Assembly (NCBI GenBank): GCA_044226655.1
Contig: JBGAGO010000001.1
Span: 248,001 to 312,000 of the forward strand
Direction: 5' to 3'
Source of the DNA: JBEVOS01 sp044226655
GTDB lineage: Bacteria > Pseudomonadota > Alphaproteobacteria > Caulobacterales > Aquidulcibacteraceae
Length of the DNA stretch: 64,000 bases
Made by a program: the position numbers and the translations under genes. Below, piece after piece: positions 39,926-48,981 of the stretch (its first letter is position 1; every line of letters starts with the position of its first letter). The notes under the pieces were generated by a model. The model searched no databases, was not told the DNA's origin, and worked only from the letters and a program-made list of their open reading frames with translations.

Positions 39926-40033
39926 ATGACCAGCATTTTCGCATTGCGCGCCTTTGGCGTGGTGATGGCGATCGCGCTCGTCGCAGCCGGCGCGACTCCC
40001 ATCGTCCGGCTCGCGGCGTCGATCGTCGCCTAA
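39926..40033 (+). CDS. Small hydrophobic peptide, QIVA family, copy 4
   Basis: A 35-residue peptide: MTSIFALRAF, then a hydrophobic run, then TPIVRLAASIVA. TAGGAGGCTGAC before the ATG is a near-ideal ribosome-binding site. The C-terminal P-I-V-x-x-A-A-S-I-V-A pattern matches the other three. Its stop codon overlaps by 4 bp the last codon of tsaD on the other strand. It lies about 270 bp after the third copy, beyond that copy's terminator, so it probably has its own promoter. Function unknown. Confidence 0.7.
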   Translation: MTSIFALRAFGVVMAIALVAAGATPIVRLAASIVA

Positions 40034-41133
40034 GCCTTTGCGCCCTTGCGCCCGGCCTTATGGGTCGGGCGCATCTGGGCGCCCTCTTCGTCGAGCGGCC
40101 AGCGCGGCCGGGCGGCGACATCCATTGAATCGCTGAATCCAGCTTTCAACCGTTCCGCCCCGGCAAGGGCGATCATCGCGGCGTTGTCCGTGCAATATTT
40201 CAGGGGCGGCGCGCTGAAGGCGTAGCCCCGCTCCTCTGCCAAAGCTTCGAGCCGCGCGCGCAGCGCCTTGTTCGCCGCCACCCCGCCCGCGACCACCAGC
40301 CGTCCCTTCGCCCCCCAGATCGGATCGAACAGCTGCATCGCATGGCGGGTGCGGTCCTCGACCACGTCCAAAGCCGCCGCCTGGAAGCCGGCGCAGAGAT
40401 CGGCCTTGTCCTGATCGCTGGGCGGATGGCCGAGCGTCTCCAGGGCGCGGACCACCGCTGATTTCAAACCCGCAAACGAGAAATCGCAGCCATCGCGGCC
40501 CAGAAGCGGCCGAGGCAGATCGAAGCGCGTCGGATCGCCCCGCGCCGCCAGCGCTTCGACGGCCGGTCCTCCGGGTAAGCCGAGATCAAGCGCCTTGGCC
40601 GTCTTGTCGAAGGCTTCGCCCAAGGCGTCGTCCAGCGTCGCGCCGAGGCGGCGGTACACGCCGAGCCCGAGCACGGCCAGGAATTGGCAATGCCCGCCCG
40701 AGGCCAGCAGCAGGAGATAAGGAAAAGGCAGCGTCCCGCTCAGCCGCGGCGAGAGCGCGTGGCCTTCGAGATGGTTCACCGCCAGCAGCGGCAGATCATG
40801 GGCCAGCGCGATGGCCTTGGCGGTGACCAGCCCCACCATGACGCCGCCGATCAGGCCCGGCCCCGCCGTCGCGGCCACGCCGTCCAGATCGGTGAAACCC
40901 AGGCCGGCCTCTTTCATCGCGGCGGCGATCGCCGCATCCAGCCCTTCGACATGGGCGCGCGCCGCGATCTCGGGCACCACGCCCTTATACGGTGCGTGCG
41001 CGGCAAACTGGCTGAGCACGATGTTCGACAGCACCGCAGGGCCCGCCTCCGTCAGGCGCACAACCGCGGCGGCGGTCTCGTCGCACGAGGTTTCGATGCC
41101 CAGGATGGTGAGCGGCGTGTCTGTCACGGGCAT
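40030..41133 (-). CDS. tsaD: tRNA N6-threonylcarbamoyladenosine synthase subunit TsaD
   Basis: A 367-residue ASKHA-fold enzyme that transfers the threonylcarbamoyl group to A37 of ANN-decoding tRNAs. It shows TILGIETSCDETAAAVV, metal ligands in VNHLEGH, LLLASGGHCQFL, and the VVAGGVAANKALR nucleotide block. The start is ATG at 41133, where the family N-terminus begins; the open frame runs on to 42063 only because it is antisense to hemC. It is divergent from hemC, the arrangement typical of alphaproteobacteria. Confidence 0.95.
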   Translation of the reverse strand: MPVTDTPLTILGIETSCDETAAAVVRLTEAGPAVLSNIVLSQFAAHAPYKGVVPEIAARAHVEGLDAAIAAAMKEAGLGFTDLDGVAATAGPGLIGGVMVGLVTAKAIALAHDLPLLAVNHLEGHALSPRLSGTLPFPYLLLLASGGHCQFLAVLGLGVYRRLGATLDDALGEAFDKTAKALDLGLPGGPAVEALAARGDPTRFDLPRPLLGRDGCDFSFAGLKSAVVRALETLGHPPSDQDKADLCAGFQAAALDVVEDRTRHAMQLFDPIWGAKGRLVVAGGVAANKALRARLEALAEERGYAFSAPPLKYCTDNAAMIALAGAERLKAGFSDSMDVAARPRWPLDEEGAQMRPTHKAGRKGAKA

Positions 41134-41199
41134 TATGTAGCGCGTGCGGGCCGCGGGCGCGACTTGGCGTTCGCCCGCCCCTTCGCCTAAGCCAGGACG

Positions 41200-42138
41200 A
41201 TGAGCACAATCCTTCGCATCGGCGCGCGCGGATCGAAATTGTCGCTGGCGCAGACCGGCCAGGCGCGCGCGCTGATCGCAGCCGCCAACGGCGCGCCCGA
41301 AGATGCGCTGGAAATCGTCCCGATCACCACGACCGGCGACCGCATCCAGGACCGCCGCCTGATCGAAGCCGGCGGCAAAGGCCTCTTCACCAAGGAGCTC
41401 GACGAAGCATTGCTCGATGGGCGCATCGACTGCGCGGTGCATTCGATGAAGGATTTGCCGACGCGGCTGCCCGATGGCGTGGCGCTGGCCTGTGTGCCCG
41501 GACGCGAGGACCCGCGCGACGCCTTCGTCTCGCAACGCGCGAACACGCTCGCCGATTTGCCCGCCGGCGCGGTCGTCGGCACGGCGAGCCTGCGGCGCCA
41601 AGCGCAAGTGCTGGCCGCGCGGCCCGATCTCAAAGTCGCGACCCTGCGCGGCAATGTCGACACGCGGCTGGCGCGCATCGCCGAAGGCGCGTTCGACGCC
41701 ACTTTTCTCGCGCTCGCCGGATTGAAGCGGATGGGGCTTGCCGATCGCGCGACGAGCCTCGTCGATCTCGCCGCCATGCCGCCGGCGGCGGGCCAAGGCG
41801 CGCTCGCGATCACGGCGCGCGCCGACGATGCGCGCGTGCTGGGAATGCTGGCGAAGATTGAAGACCCGATGGCGCGTCTGGAGATCGAGGCCGAACGCGC
41901 CTTTCTCGCCGGGCTCGACGGTTCGTGCCGCACGCCGATCGGCGCGCTCGGCCGCGCCGGCGGCGGTGCGCTCATCTTCATCGGCGAAACGCTGACGCCG
42001 GACGGAACGCGGCGCTGGCGGCGCGAAGAGACCATCGCGCTGTCGGGCGCTGGCCATGATCAAGCGGCGGCGCTGGGCCTACGTCTCGCGCATTCCATTC
42101 GCGCCGAAGCCGGCGACGCGCTGACCTTCGATCCATGA
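41200..42138 (+). CDS. hemC: Hydroxymethylbilane synthase
   Basis: A 312-residue porphobilinogen deaminase that joins four porphobilinogens to hydroxymethylbilane. IGARGSKLSLAQTGQ, CAVHSMKDLPT, RGNVDTRL and the dipyrromethane cofactor Cys in GLDGSCRTPIGA are visible. Its stop overlaps hemD (ATGA), starting the tetrapyrrole operon hemC-hemD-mitofilin-hemY. Confidence 0.96.
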   Translation: MSTILRIGARGSKLSLAQTGQARALIAAANGAPEDALEIVPITTTGDRIQDRRLIEAGGKGLFTKELDEALLDGRIDCAVHSMKDLPTRLPDGVALACVPGREDPRDAFVSQRANTLADLPAGAVVGTASLRRQAQVLAARPDLKVATLRGNVDTRLARIAEGAFDATFLALAGLKRMGLADRATSLVDLAAMPPAAGQGALAITARADDARVLGMLAKIEDPMARLEIEAERAFLAGLDGSCRTPIGALGRAGGGALIFIGETLTPDGTRRWRREETIALSGAGHDQAAALGLRLAHSIRAEAGDALTFDP

Positions 42139-42827
42139 GCCTGCGCATCGCCGTCACGCGCGCAGAGCCCGACGCGTCGCGCACGGCGGCGCGGATCGAT
42201 GCGCTGGGCGGCGAGGCGGTGCTCGCGCCTCTCCTTCACATCCTGGTGCGTGACGATCTCAGCCGCGATCTCTCTGGCGTGCAGGCGCTTTTGTTCACCA
42301 GCGCGAACGGCGTGCGCGCGTTCGGACCGGCCGATGTGCGTGCGCTGGCGGTGGGCGAGGCGACGGCGGCGGAAGCGCGCAATCTCGGTTACCGCGATGT
42401 CATCGCAGCGGACGGCGGCGGCGCGGCGCTTGTGACGATGGCGCGACAGAACCTCGATCCGGCGAACGGCCGCGTGCTGCATATTTCCGGCGCCGATATC
42501 GTCGAAGACATCGCCAAAGCCTTGGCCGCGCAGGGTTTCGACGCGCAGCGCCGCATCGCCTATTCGGCGCGTCCGACGACCTCGTTGCCGCAGGCTCTGA
42601 CGCTACGCCTCGCCAGCGCGCCGCCCCGGCTCGACCGCGTGCTTTTCCACAGCGCGCGCGCCGCGGAGGCGTTTCTTTCGCTTGCGCAAGGACATTCCTC
42701 CGCGCTGACGGCGGTGTGCATGAGCGCGCGCGTTGCAAATGCGGCGGCCGCTTCCCCTTGGGCGCGCATCCTGGTGGCGGATGCGCCACGGGAAGACGCA
42801 CTGCTCGCAGCTGCGCTCACCCCATAG
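42135..42827 (+). CDS. hemD: Uroporphyrinogen-III synthase
   Basis: A 230-residue enzyme that cyclises hydroxymethylbilane to uroporphyrinogen III. The family is poorly conserved: VTRAEPDASRTAARIDALGG, FTSANGVRAF, SGADIVEDIAKAL and VLFHSARAAEAFLSL are visible. Identification is firm through the overlap with hemC and the family N-terminus. Confidence 0.92.
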   Translation: MSLRIAVTRAEPDASRTAARIDALGGEAVLAPLLHILVRDDLSRDLSGVQALLFTSANGVRAFGPADVRALAVGEATAAEARNLGYRDVIAADGGGAALVTMARQNLDPANGRVLHISGADIVEDIAKALAAQGFDAQRRIAYSARPTTSLPQALTLRLASAPPRLDRVLFHSARAAEAFLSLAQGHSSALTAVCMSARVANAAAASPWARILVADAPREDALLAAALTP

Positions 42828-42939
42828 GCTGCGCGCGCTTGAGAGGGCGCGCCCCCCAGCCTAAGTTTCCGAATCGGCGAGAGCGCTTCGGCGCGCGCGT
42901 CGGCCCAGGCAGAATCCTGGGGTTGCGGCGGGGACATGA

Positions 42940-43935
42940 ATGAGCGCCAACGACGAGCCGATTGACGTCGAATTCGAGCCGGCCGACCGCGAGCGCGTGC
43001 ATCGCCGCGCGCCGCCGCATGGCGTGGGCTATGGGACAGCGCTGACTTTGGCCGTGCTGGCCGCAAGCGGGGGCGCGATCGGCGGGGCGCTGGCGCCGCG
43101 CGTGCCGGAAGTGCGCGCCGCACTGGATAACGTGCTGCCGCCGCCGGACGCGCAGCCTGCCTCGGCCGCGGCGCCCAGCAATCTCGGCGCGCTCGAACAA
43201 CGGCTCGCGGCGGTCGAAGGCGTGCTGAACACGCCGCTCGCGGAAGCGGCCAGCGATGGCGGCGGATCGCCGGCGGATGTCACGGCGCGCGTCTTCGCCA
43301 TGCAATCGGGCCTGCGCGACGTGCAGGCGCAATTGGCGCAGATTCCTTCGTCCACGCAGATCGCGGCGCTGACGGCGGAAGTCGAGCGCATGCAGCAGGA
43401 GCTGCCGGAAATCGAAGCCAGTTCGCGCAGCGCGGCCGAAGCGGCGCGCGCGGCGTTCGCGGTGGCGGCGGCGGCGGAAGCGTCGCGCTCGTCCGGGCCG
43501 TTCGAACAATCCTACGCCTCGCTGCAAGCCTTGCTGCCGAACGATCCGAATGTGGTCGCGCTGGCGCCGCTGTCGCGCACGGGCGCGCCGACGCGCAATG
43601 AATTGCGCGATCGGTTCGAAACCATTCAGCTCGACATCATTCGCGCCGCGCGCGCCTCGCAAGCGGGCGCGGGCTTCTGGGGGCGGCTGCAGGCGGCGCT
43701 GGCGCAATGGATCGTGATCCGGCGCAGCGGCGAAGGCGATACGCCCTCAGGCGTGGTCGAGCGCGCCGAACAGCGGCTCGCCGCCGATGATCTCACCCAG
43801 GCCGTCGCAGAATTGTCGCGGCTGACCGGGCCGGCGCGCCAAGTGGCCGAACCCTGGCTGCGCGATGCGCGCAAACGTTTGGAAATCGACACGCGGCTCG
43901 CCGCGATCCGCACAGAATTGTCGCGGCGGGGCTAA
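42940..43935 (+). CDS. Mitofilin-like membrane protein (COG4223)
   Basis: A 331-residue inner-membrane protein with one transmembrane segment (residues 27-50) after a charged N-terminus, then a periplasmic coiled-coil (about 75-180, with LEQRLAAVEGVL and AEVERMQQELPEIEAS) and a C-terminal mitofilin signature (GAPTRNELRDRFE...). Bacterial Mic60-like proteins support membrane organisation. This gene lies between hemD and hemY in most alphaproteobacteria. Confidence 0.86.
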   Translation: MSANDEPIDVEFEPADRERVHRRAPPHGVGYGTALTLAVLAASGGAIGGALAPRVPEVRAALDNVLPPPDAQPASAAAPSNLGALEQRLAAVEGVLNTPLAEAASDGGGSPADVTARVFAMQSGLRDVQAQLAQIPSSTQIAALTAEVERMQQELPEIEASSRSAAEAARAAFAVAAAAEASRSSGPFEQSYASLQALLPNDPNVVALAPLSRTGAPTRNELRDRFETIQLDIIRAARASQAGAGFWGRLQAALAQWIVIRRSGEGDTPSGVVERAEQRLAADDLTQAVAELSRLTGPARQVAEPWLRDARKRLEIDTRLAAIRTELSRRG

Positions 43936-43938
43936 GCC

Positions 43939-45351
43939 ATGGTTCGCATCGCATTCCTGCTCATTCTCGTGGTCGCGGCCGCGCTCTTCTCGTGGCAGGT
44001 CATCACGACCGATCAGGGCATCGTCTCGATCAAATGGTTCGGCTGGCAGGTCGACACCTCGGCGATGTTCGCCGCCCTCGTGCTGGTCGCGCTGGTGGCA
44101 GTGTCGCTGCCGCTGTTGCGCATGATCATGTTCCTGATGGATGCGCCGGGCCGCATCATGAAGGCGGGCGATCGCTCGCGCACGCGCAAGGGGCAAGAAG
44201 CGCTGGCGCTCGGCCTCATCGCCGCGGAAGCTGGCGAGTTCGACGTCGCGCGCCGCCAAGCGGAAAAGGCCGAAGATCTGATCGACGAGCCACGCCTGGC
44301 CACCTTGCTGCAAGCGCGCTCGGCGGAAGTGTCGGGTGATTTCGCGGCGGCCGAGCGCGCCTATTCCGGCATGCTGCAGCATGAAGATACCGAATTGCTC
44401 GGCCGCAAGGGCCTGCTCACGGCGGCGCTGAAGCGCGGCGACCGCACAGCGGCGATGACGCATGCCGAAGCCGCGCTGCGCGTCGCGAAGACGGCGAGCT
44501 GGCCGTTTCAATCGCTGTTCGAATTGAAAGTCGCCGCCGCCGATTGGGAAGGCGCGCTGGATGCGCTGGAGCAAGGCGAGAAGCGCAAGCTGGTGGATGA
44601 TAAAGTCGCGCGCCGGCGCCGCGCCGTGCTGATGACGGCTGCGGCGTTGAAGGCCGAGCGCGAACGCCGGCCCGACAAAGCCGCCGATATGGCGCAGAAA
44701 GCGTTCCGCACCTCGCCCGGCTTTGCGCCGGCCGCCGCCGTCGCCGCGCGCCTGCTGGTCGCGGATGGCAAGGAAGAACGCGCCGCGGCGATCCTCGAAG
44801 AAGCGTGGGAGAACGCGCCGCATCCGGCCATCGCGCACGCCTATCGCGATCTGAAGCCCGGCGAGTCGCGCGAAGAACGCGCCGCGCGCATGCAAAGCCT
44901 GGTCGATCGCCGCCGCGATCACCGCGAGAGCCGCATCGTCACTGCTGAGCTCGCGCTCGAACGCGGCGATTGGGCGACGGCGCAGGCCGCGCTCGACGAC
45001 GCCTACCGCGAACTGCCGTCCTCGCGCATCTGCGCCCTCTTCGCCGCCGCCGCGCGCGCCAAGGGCGATGAGAACGCCGCGCGCACCTGGCTCGATCAAG
45101 CCGCCAACGCGCCGCGCGAAGCCGATTGGTCCGACCTCGATCCGGAAGGTCCGGCCTTCCTCTACGACGACAATGATTGGGCGCGGCTGGTCTATGTCTA
45201 TGGCGACGCCGGCCAGCTCATTCATCCGCGCATGGAGCGCGGCGGGCGCGACGCCGGCCAAGGCTCGCTGCTCGCCCTGCCGCCCGCACCCACCACCGCG
45301 CCGCCGCTGCGCGACGTGGCAGAGCCGATCGTGGAAGACGCGCGGACGTAG
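43939..45351 (+). CDS. hemY: HemY-like TPR membrane protein
   Basis: A 470-residue protein with two N-terminal transmembrane helices (about residues 3-21 and 36-60), the HemY N-terminal block (VSIKWFGWQVDTSAM) and a cytoplasmic/periplasmic TPR array. This is the alphaproteobacterial HemY linked to haem biosynthesis, not the Bacillus protoporphyrinogen oxidase of the same name. It starts 3 bp after the mitofilin stop. Its precise function is not established. Confidence 0.88.
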   Translation: MVRIAFLLILVVAAALFSWQVITTDQGIVSIKWFGWQVDTSAMFAALVLVALVAVSLPLLRMIMFLMDAPGRIMKAGDRSRTRKGQEALALGLIAAEAGEFDVARRQAEKAEDLIDEPRLATLLQARSAEVSGDFAAAERAYSGMLQHEDTELLGRKGLLTAALKRGDRTAAMTHAEAALRVAKTASWPFQSLFELKVAAADWEGALDALEQGEKRKLVDDKVARRRRAVLMTAAALKAERERRPDKAADMAQKAFRTSPGFAPAAAVAARLLVADGKEERAAAILEEAWENAPHPAIAHAYRDLKPGESREERAARMQSLVDRRRDHRESRIVTAELALERGDWATAQAALDDAYRELPSSRICALFAAAARAKGDENAARTWLDQAANAPREADWSDLDPEGPAFLYDDNDWARLVYVYGDAGQLIHPRMERGGRDAGQGSLLALPPAPTTAPPLRDVAEPIVEDART

Positions 45352-45404
45352 GCGCCACGCCGCCTCAAATCGACACAGATCGGTCAATCTGATAGTTTGA
45401 AGCC

Positions 45405-45635
45405 ATGACGATTACGCTACCGACGGAATTGGAAGCGCGGCTGAAAGCCGCCGCTCAAGCCCGCGGCATGGCCGTCGATGACTATGCGCGCGCGGTGCTC
45501 GAACAGGCGGCGCAGGCTGACCGGGACAAATTGCTCGCTGAGATCGACGCAATCAGGGCCATGACGCCGCCTGGCGAACAGTCAGACAGCGCCGAGCTGC
45601 TGCGGCAGGCGCGCGACGAGCGCCATGGTTCTTGA
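45405..45635 (+). CDS. vapB: VapB-type antitoxin
   Basis: A 76-residue antitoxin. The N-terminus (MTITLPTELEARLKAAAQARGMAVDDYARAVLEQA) is a ribbon-helix-helix-type DNA-binding domain, and the acidic C-terminus would bind the toxin. It overlaps the PIN toxin gene by 11 bp. The pair lies between hemY and an acyl-CoA dehydrogenase. Confidence 0.87.
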   Translation: MTITLPTELEARLKAAAQARGMAVDDYARAVLEQAAQADRDKLLAEIDAIRAMTPPGEQSDSAELLRQARDERHGS

Positions 45636-46041
45636 TGCGTCAGTGCTGGCGAAGCTCTTTGTCGCTGAAGATTTGTCGAATGAAGCACGCGCGCTTGTCG
45701 CCAACACATCCGATCTTTGGGCGCCAGCGCATGTTCTCGCCGAGGTCGGCGAAGTCCTCTGCCGAAAAGTGGCGCTGGGAGAGATAACGACGCAGCAATG
45801 CGACATGGCGCTGGCGTTGGCGCCCCGCGTGGTGCGGACGGCGCCGCTTGACGATCTGATCGGGCCTGCGGCGCTGATCGCCCAGGAGATCAAGGTCTCG
45901 GTCTACGATGCGCTCTACCTCGCCCTTGCTTTGGCGCGGCAGGACGTTCTGACGACCTGGGACAAGCGCTTGCTGCGCACAATCAAAGGCACGCGCTTCG
46001 AGGGCGCCGTGAAACCTCTCCTCGCCAGCTGGACGCCCTAG
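45625..46041 (+). CDS. vapC: VapC-type PIN toxin
   Basis: A 138-residue PIN-domain ribonuclease toxin. The acidic metal site is visible as MVLDASVLAKLF (Asp), VLAEVGEVL (Glu), VYDALYLALA (Asp) and TWDKRLL (Asp). Translation is coupled to the antitoxin by overlap. Target RNA unknown (tRNA or rRNA in other VapC). Confidence 0.9.
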   Translation: MVLDASVLAKLFVAEDLSNEARALVANTSDLWAPAHVLAEVGEVLCRKVALGEITTQQCDMALALAPRVVRTAPLDDLIGPAALIAQEIKVSVYDALYLALALARQDVLTTWDKRLLRTIKGTRFEGAVKPLLASWTP

Positions 46042-46053
46042 CTTCAGCGCGCC

Positions 46054-47286
46054 TCACGCCGAACCGGTGGAATCCGGCAGGCCGAGGATGCGCTTGGAGA
46101 TGATGTTGTTCTGAATTTCGATCGAGCCGCCGTAGATCGACATCGCCTTGCCGGCGAGCCAGGAGCGCACGCTCGCGAGCTCCTCTTCGCTGAAGCCCGC
46201 GCCTTCCCAGCCGAGGCCGCGATCGCCCATCACCTCCAGCGTCAGCTCGGCGCGCGTCTGCGCGACCTTGGTCGCCGAATTCTTCAACGCCGAGGGGGCG
46301 TTGCTAGGTTGCATATTGCCTTTCGATTCCGCGACCACGCGCTGCAAGGTGAGGCCGTGCGCGCGCACGTGGATCAGATGATCGGCGACGCGGCTGCGCA
46401 GATCGGAATCGGCCAGCCGGCCTTGATCGTCCGCGCCGACATATTTCTTCGCGATGCTCTGGAACGGCGTCGCCGCGCCTTCGCCGCGCGCGCCTGAGGG
46501 CGCGCCGGTCTGGCTCGCGCGCTCGTGCTGCAAGAGGCGCTTGCCGACGGTCCAGCCCTTGTTGATCTCGCCGAGCATGTCGGTCTTGTCGGCCTTGGCG
46601 TCGGTGAAGAAGGTTTCGCAGAACGGCGAGGCGCCGGCGATGAGCTTGATCGGCCGCGTTTCGACGCCCTTTTGGCGCATATTGATCAGCACGAAGCTGA
46701 TGCCGTCATGCTTGGTGGACGTATCCGTGCGCACCAGCGCGCCGCACCAATCGGCGTAATGCGCGCCTGAGGTCCAGATCTTCTGGCCGTTGATGAGCCA
46801 ATGATCGCCCTTGTCTTCGCACTTGGTCATGAGGCTCGCGAGATCGGAGCCGGCGTTCGGTTCGGAATAGCCGACGCACCAGCGCATTTCGCCGCGCGCC
46901 ATGGCCGGAATATGTTTGCGCTTCTGTTCTTCGGTGCCGAAATCGAGAATCGTCGGCCCCACCATCGAGACGCCGAGAAGCGTGTCGGGCGCGATCGGAT
47001 TATAGGCGCCGATCTTGCCCATCTCCTGCGCCAGCACGCGCGCCTGCGGCTGGCTCAAGCCGCCGCCGCCATATTCCTTCGGCCAAGTCGGCACGCCCCA
47101 GCCCTTCTCGGCCATGGCGGCTTTCCACTTGGCGGCCTCGCCCTGCGGCTTGGTCACGGATTCATCGAGCGGCTCGCCGCCGCCCGCGCCAGCGCCCTTC
47201 AGCGATTTCGGGAAATTCGCCGCCAGCCAATCGCGCGCCTCCGCGCGAAACGCCTCGAGGGCCGCGTCCGCCGCACCATCCGCCAT
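46054..47286 (-). CDS. Acyl-CoA dehydrogenase
   Basis: A 410-residue FAD-dependent dehydrogenase. CVGYSEPNAGSDLASLMTKCEDKGDHWLINGQKIWTSGAHYADW is the central family block, and YGGSIEIQNNIISKRILGLP the C-terminal one. The GGGEPLDESVTK insertion near residue 35 is less usual. GGAGGAATACG precedes the ATG. Together with the FATP, enoyl-CoA hydratase and dienoyl-reductase-like genes it suggests strong beta-oxidation capacity; the substrate class is not clear. Confidence 0.92.
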   Translation of the reverse strand: MADGAADAALEAFRAEARDWLAANFPKSLKGAGAGGGEPLDESVTKPQGEAAKWKAAMAEKGWGVPTWPKEYGGGGLSQPQARVLAQEMGKIGAYNPIAPDTLLGVSMVGPTILDFGTEEQKRKHIPAMARGEMRWCVGYSEPNAGSDLASLMTKCEDKGDHWLINGQKIWTSGAHYADWCGALVRTDTSTKHDGISFVLINMRQKGVETRPIKLIAGASPFCETFFTDAKADKTDMLGEINKGWTVGKRLLQHERASQTGAPSGARGEGAATPFQSIAKKYVGADDQGRLADSDLRSRVADHLIHVRAHGLTLQRVVAESKGNMQPSNAPSALKNSATKVAQTRAELTLEVMGDRGLGWEGAGFSEEELASVRSWLAGKAMSIYGGSIEIQNNIISKRILGLPDSTGSA

Positions 47287-47385
47287 CGTATTCCTCCGCC
47301 ACTTTACGTTTGCGGCAGCTTAGCGCGTCGCGCTCGTGCGGCAAGCCGGCTAAGTTCTCCTAGGGACAAGCGCCAACGCGTTAGG

Positions 47386-48525
47386 ATGCTGATGAACTGG
47401 AAAATCGCCGCCGCGCTGACGCTCGCTCTTTTGATCGCATTCGGCGGGCACAGTTCGCGCGCCCAAGCGCAAGACGATCCTGTGCTGACGCCCTTCCGCG
47501 CCTACCAAGCGGCGCTCTCGCAAGGCGACCTCGCGGCGGCCGAAAGCGCCGCCGCGCAAGCCTATGCCGCATCAAACGCACGCGATGGCGACGGCGGCGC
47601 GACCGCCGTTCTCGCTTTCAACCTCGCCCTCGCGCGATTGACCTTGCATAGACCAGCCGACGCGATCGAACCGGCGCGCCGCGCCCTCGCCTTGGCGAAT
47701 TCAGGCGCGCGCGGCGTCGATCCGCTACGCACGCGTCTTGTGCTCGGAGAAGCGGAACTCACCCAAGACGACCGCGCGGCGCGGGCGCGTCTTCAGGCGG
47801 CCTTGGCGGAAGCAGACGCTCAGCCGGGCGAAACCTACGATGCGGATGCGTATTCGGCCGCCCTGGCTTTGGCGCAAGACCGCGTGACGCACCGCAGCTG
47901 GAGCGAAGCGCTGGCGGCCTGGGAAAGCGTGATCGTTCATGCGAACGGCGCTGGGGGCAATGTCGATTTCGCGCGCGGCAATGCGCTTCTGGGCAAGGGC
48001 GTCGCGCAATTGTTCCTGCGCCGCATTCCCGAGGGCTATGTTTCAATCAGCGTGGCGCAGCAATATCTGCAACAGTTCCGTTCGTCCGCGCCATCGGACG
48101 ATATCGCGCTTGGCGAGGTGAGCTACGCAATGGCTGTGGCATGGCAGCGTGTCGCACGCGCCGCGTTCGACGATCAGATGACGATGCCGAATGTGCCGGA
48201 CCTGCCGGGACCTGCGCGCATTGCACCAGATCCCAACAGTTCGTTTTGCCCGTCTCGCGTTGTTCCGGGTACGATGCCGCGCTATCCACGCGATGAAGCC
48301 GCTTCTTTCGGCGTAGGCGCCGTCGTTGTCCGCATCCGCACCGACGCAGAAGGTCAGATCGTGAGCGCACACGTGGTCGCGTCGGCTCCAAATCCAGCTT
48401 TTGCGGCCGAGGTTGAGCGCGTCGTCGGCCAATTCCACATCGAGTGGGCGCCCAATCCACCGGCTAACTGCACCCGGCAGTCAAACTCCATCCTCGTGCC
48501 GGTCATGTTCAGCATGTCGCGCTAG
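47386..48525 (+). CDS. TPR-like protein with TonB C-terminal domain
   Basis: A 379-residue exported protein. There is a signal peptide (residues 1-28) and a helical repeat region (about 30-255). The C-terminal 85 residues fit a TonB C-terminal fold (MPRYPRDEAASFGVGAVVVRIRTDAEGQI, then VERVVGQFHIEWAP). The N-terminal transmembrane segment of true TonB is replaced by a signal peptide, so it is not a standard energy transducer. It is probably periplasmic. Start: ATG at 47386. Confidence 0.75.
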   Translation: MLMNWKIAAALTLALLIAFGGHSSRAQAQDDPVLTPFRAYQAALSQGDLAAAESAAAQAYAASNARDGDGGATAVLAFNLALARLTLHRPADAIEPARRALALANSGARGVDPLRTRLVLGEAELTQDDRAARARLQAALAEADAQPGETYDADAYSAALALAQDRVTHRSWSEALAAWESVIVHANGAGGNVDFARGNALLGKGVAQLFLRRIPEGYVSISVAQQYLQQFRSSAPSDDIALGEVSYAMAVAWQRVARAAFDDQMTMPNVPDLPGPARIAPDPNSSFCPSRVVPGTMPRYPRDEAASFGVGAVVVRIRTDAEGQIVSAHVVASAPNPAFAAEVERVVGQFHIEWAPNPPANCTRQSNSILVPVMFSMSR

Positions 48526-48597
48526 CGGCATGGCTCGGCGTAGCTGGCGCACGATACTAACATTGAGCCAATGCACGGCGCGCGATAGCACGGCGCC

Positions 48598-48981
48598 ATG
48601 GCTGACCTTCTCGCGCCGCTTTCGCTCGGCGAATTGATCGATCGATTGACCATTCTGGAGATCAAGGCGCAGCGCATCGGCGCGCCGACCAAGCGCGCCC
48701 ATATCGTGCGCGAACGCGATGCGTTGCGCGCGCTGGCGCAGCCTTTTCTGGCGCAGAGCCCAGCTGTGGCGCGGCTGAAGACGCAGCTTGCGCAGATCAA
48801 CCGGACGCTTTGGGCGTGCGAGAACGCGTCGCGGCAGCGCTTCCGCCGCGCGCCGGCGCCGCATGCCGCCCCAGCGCTGTTGTCGCGGATCGCGCTGACA
48901 AACGATCTGCGCCACCGCGTGAAGCAGCGCATCAGCCGGCTCGCGGCCGGCGCCATCGTCGAGCAGAAATCCTACCTCTGA
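48598..48981 (+). CDS. DUF6165-like small protein
   Basis: A 127-residue protein. PLSLGELIDRLTILEIKAQRI is the clear conserved block, followed by a helical, basic region. It resembles DUF6165 proteins often found beside glycosyltransferase and LPS genes. Its last 10 bp overlap the end of the convergent TPR-glycosyltransferase gene, which agrees with that context. No catalytic motif. Confidence 0.75.
   Translation: MADLLAPLSLGELIDRLTILEIKAQRIGAPTKRAHIVRERDALRALAQPFLAQSPAVARLKTQLAQINRTLWACENASRQRFRRAPAPHAAPALLSRIALTNDLRHRVKQRISRLAAGAIVEQKSYL

Noticed and set aside
41134..42063. N-terminal extension of tsaD by 310 codons
   Set aside because: This part is antisense to hemC. The TsaD family starts at 41133, and the extension has no domain.
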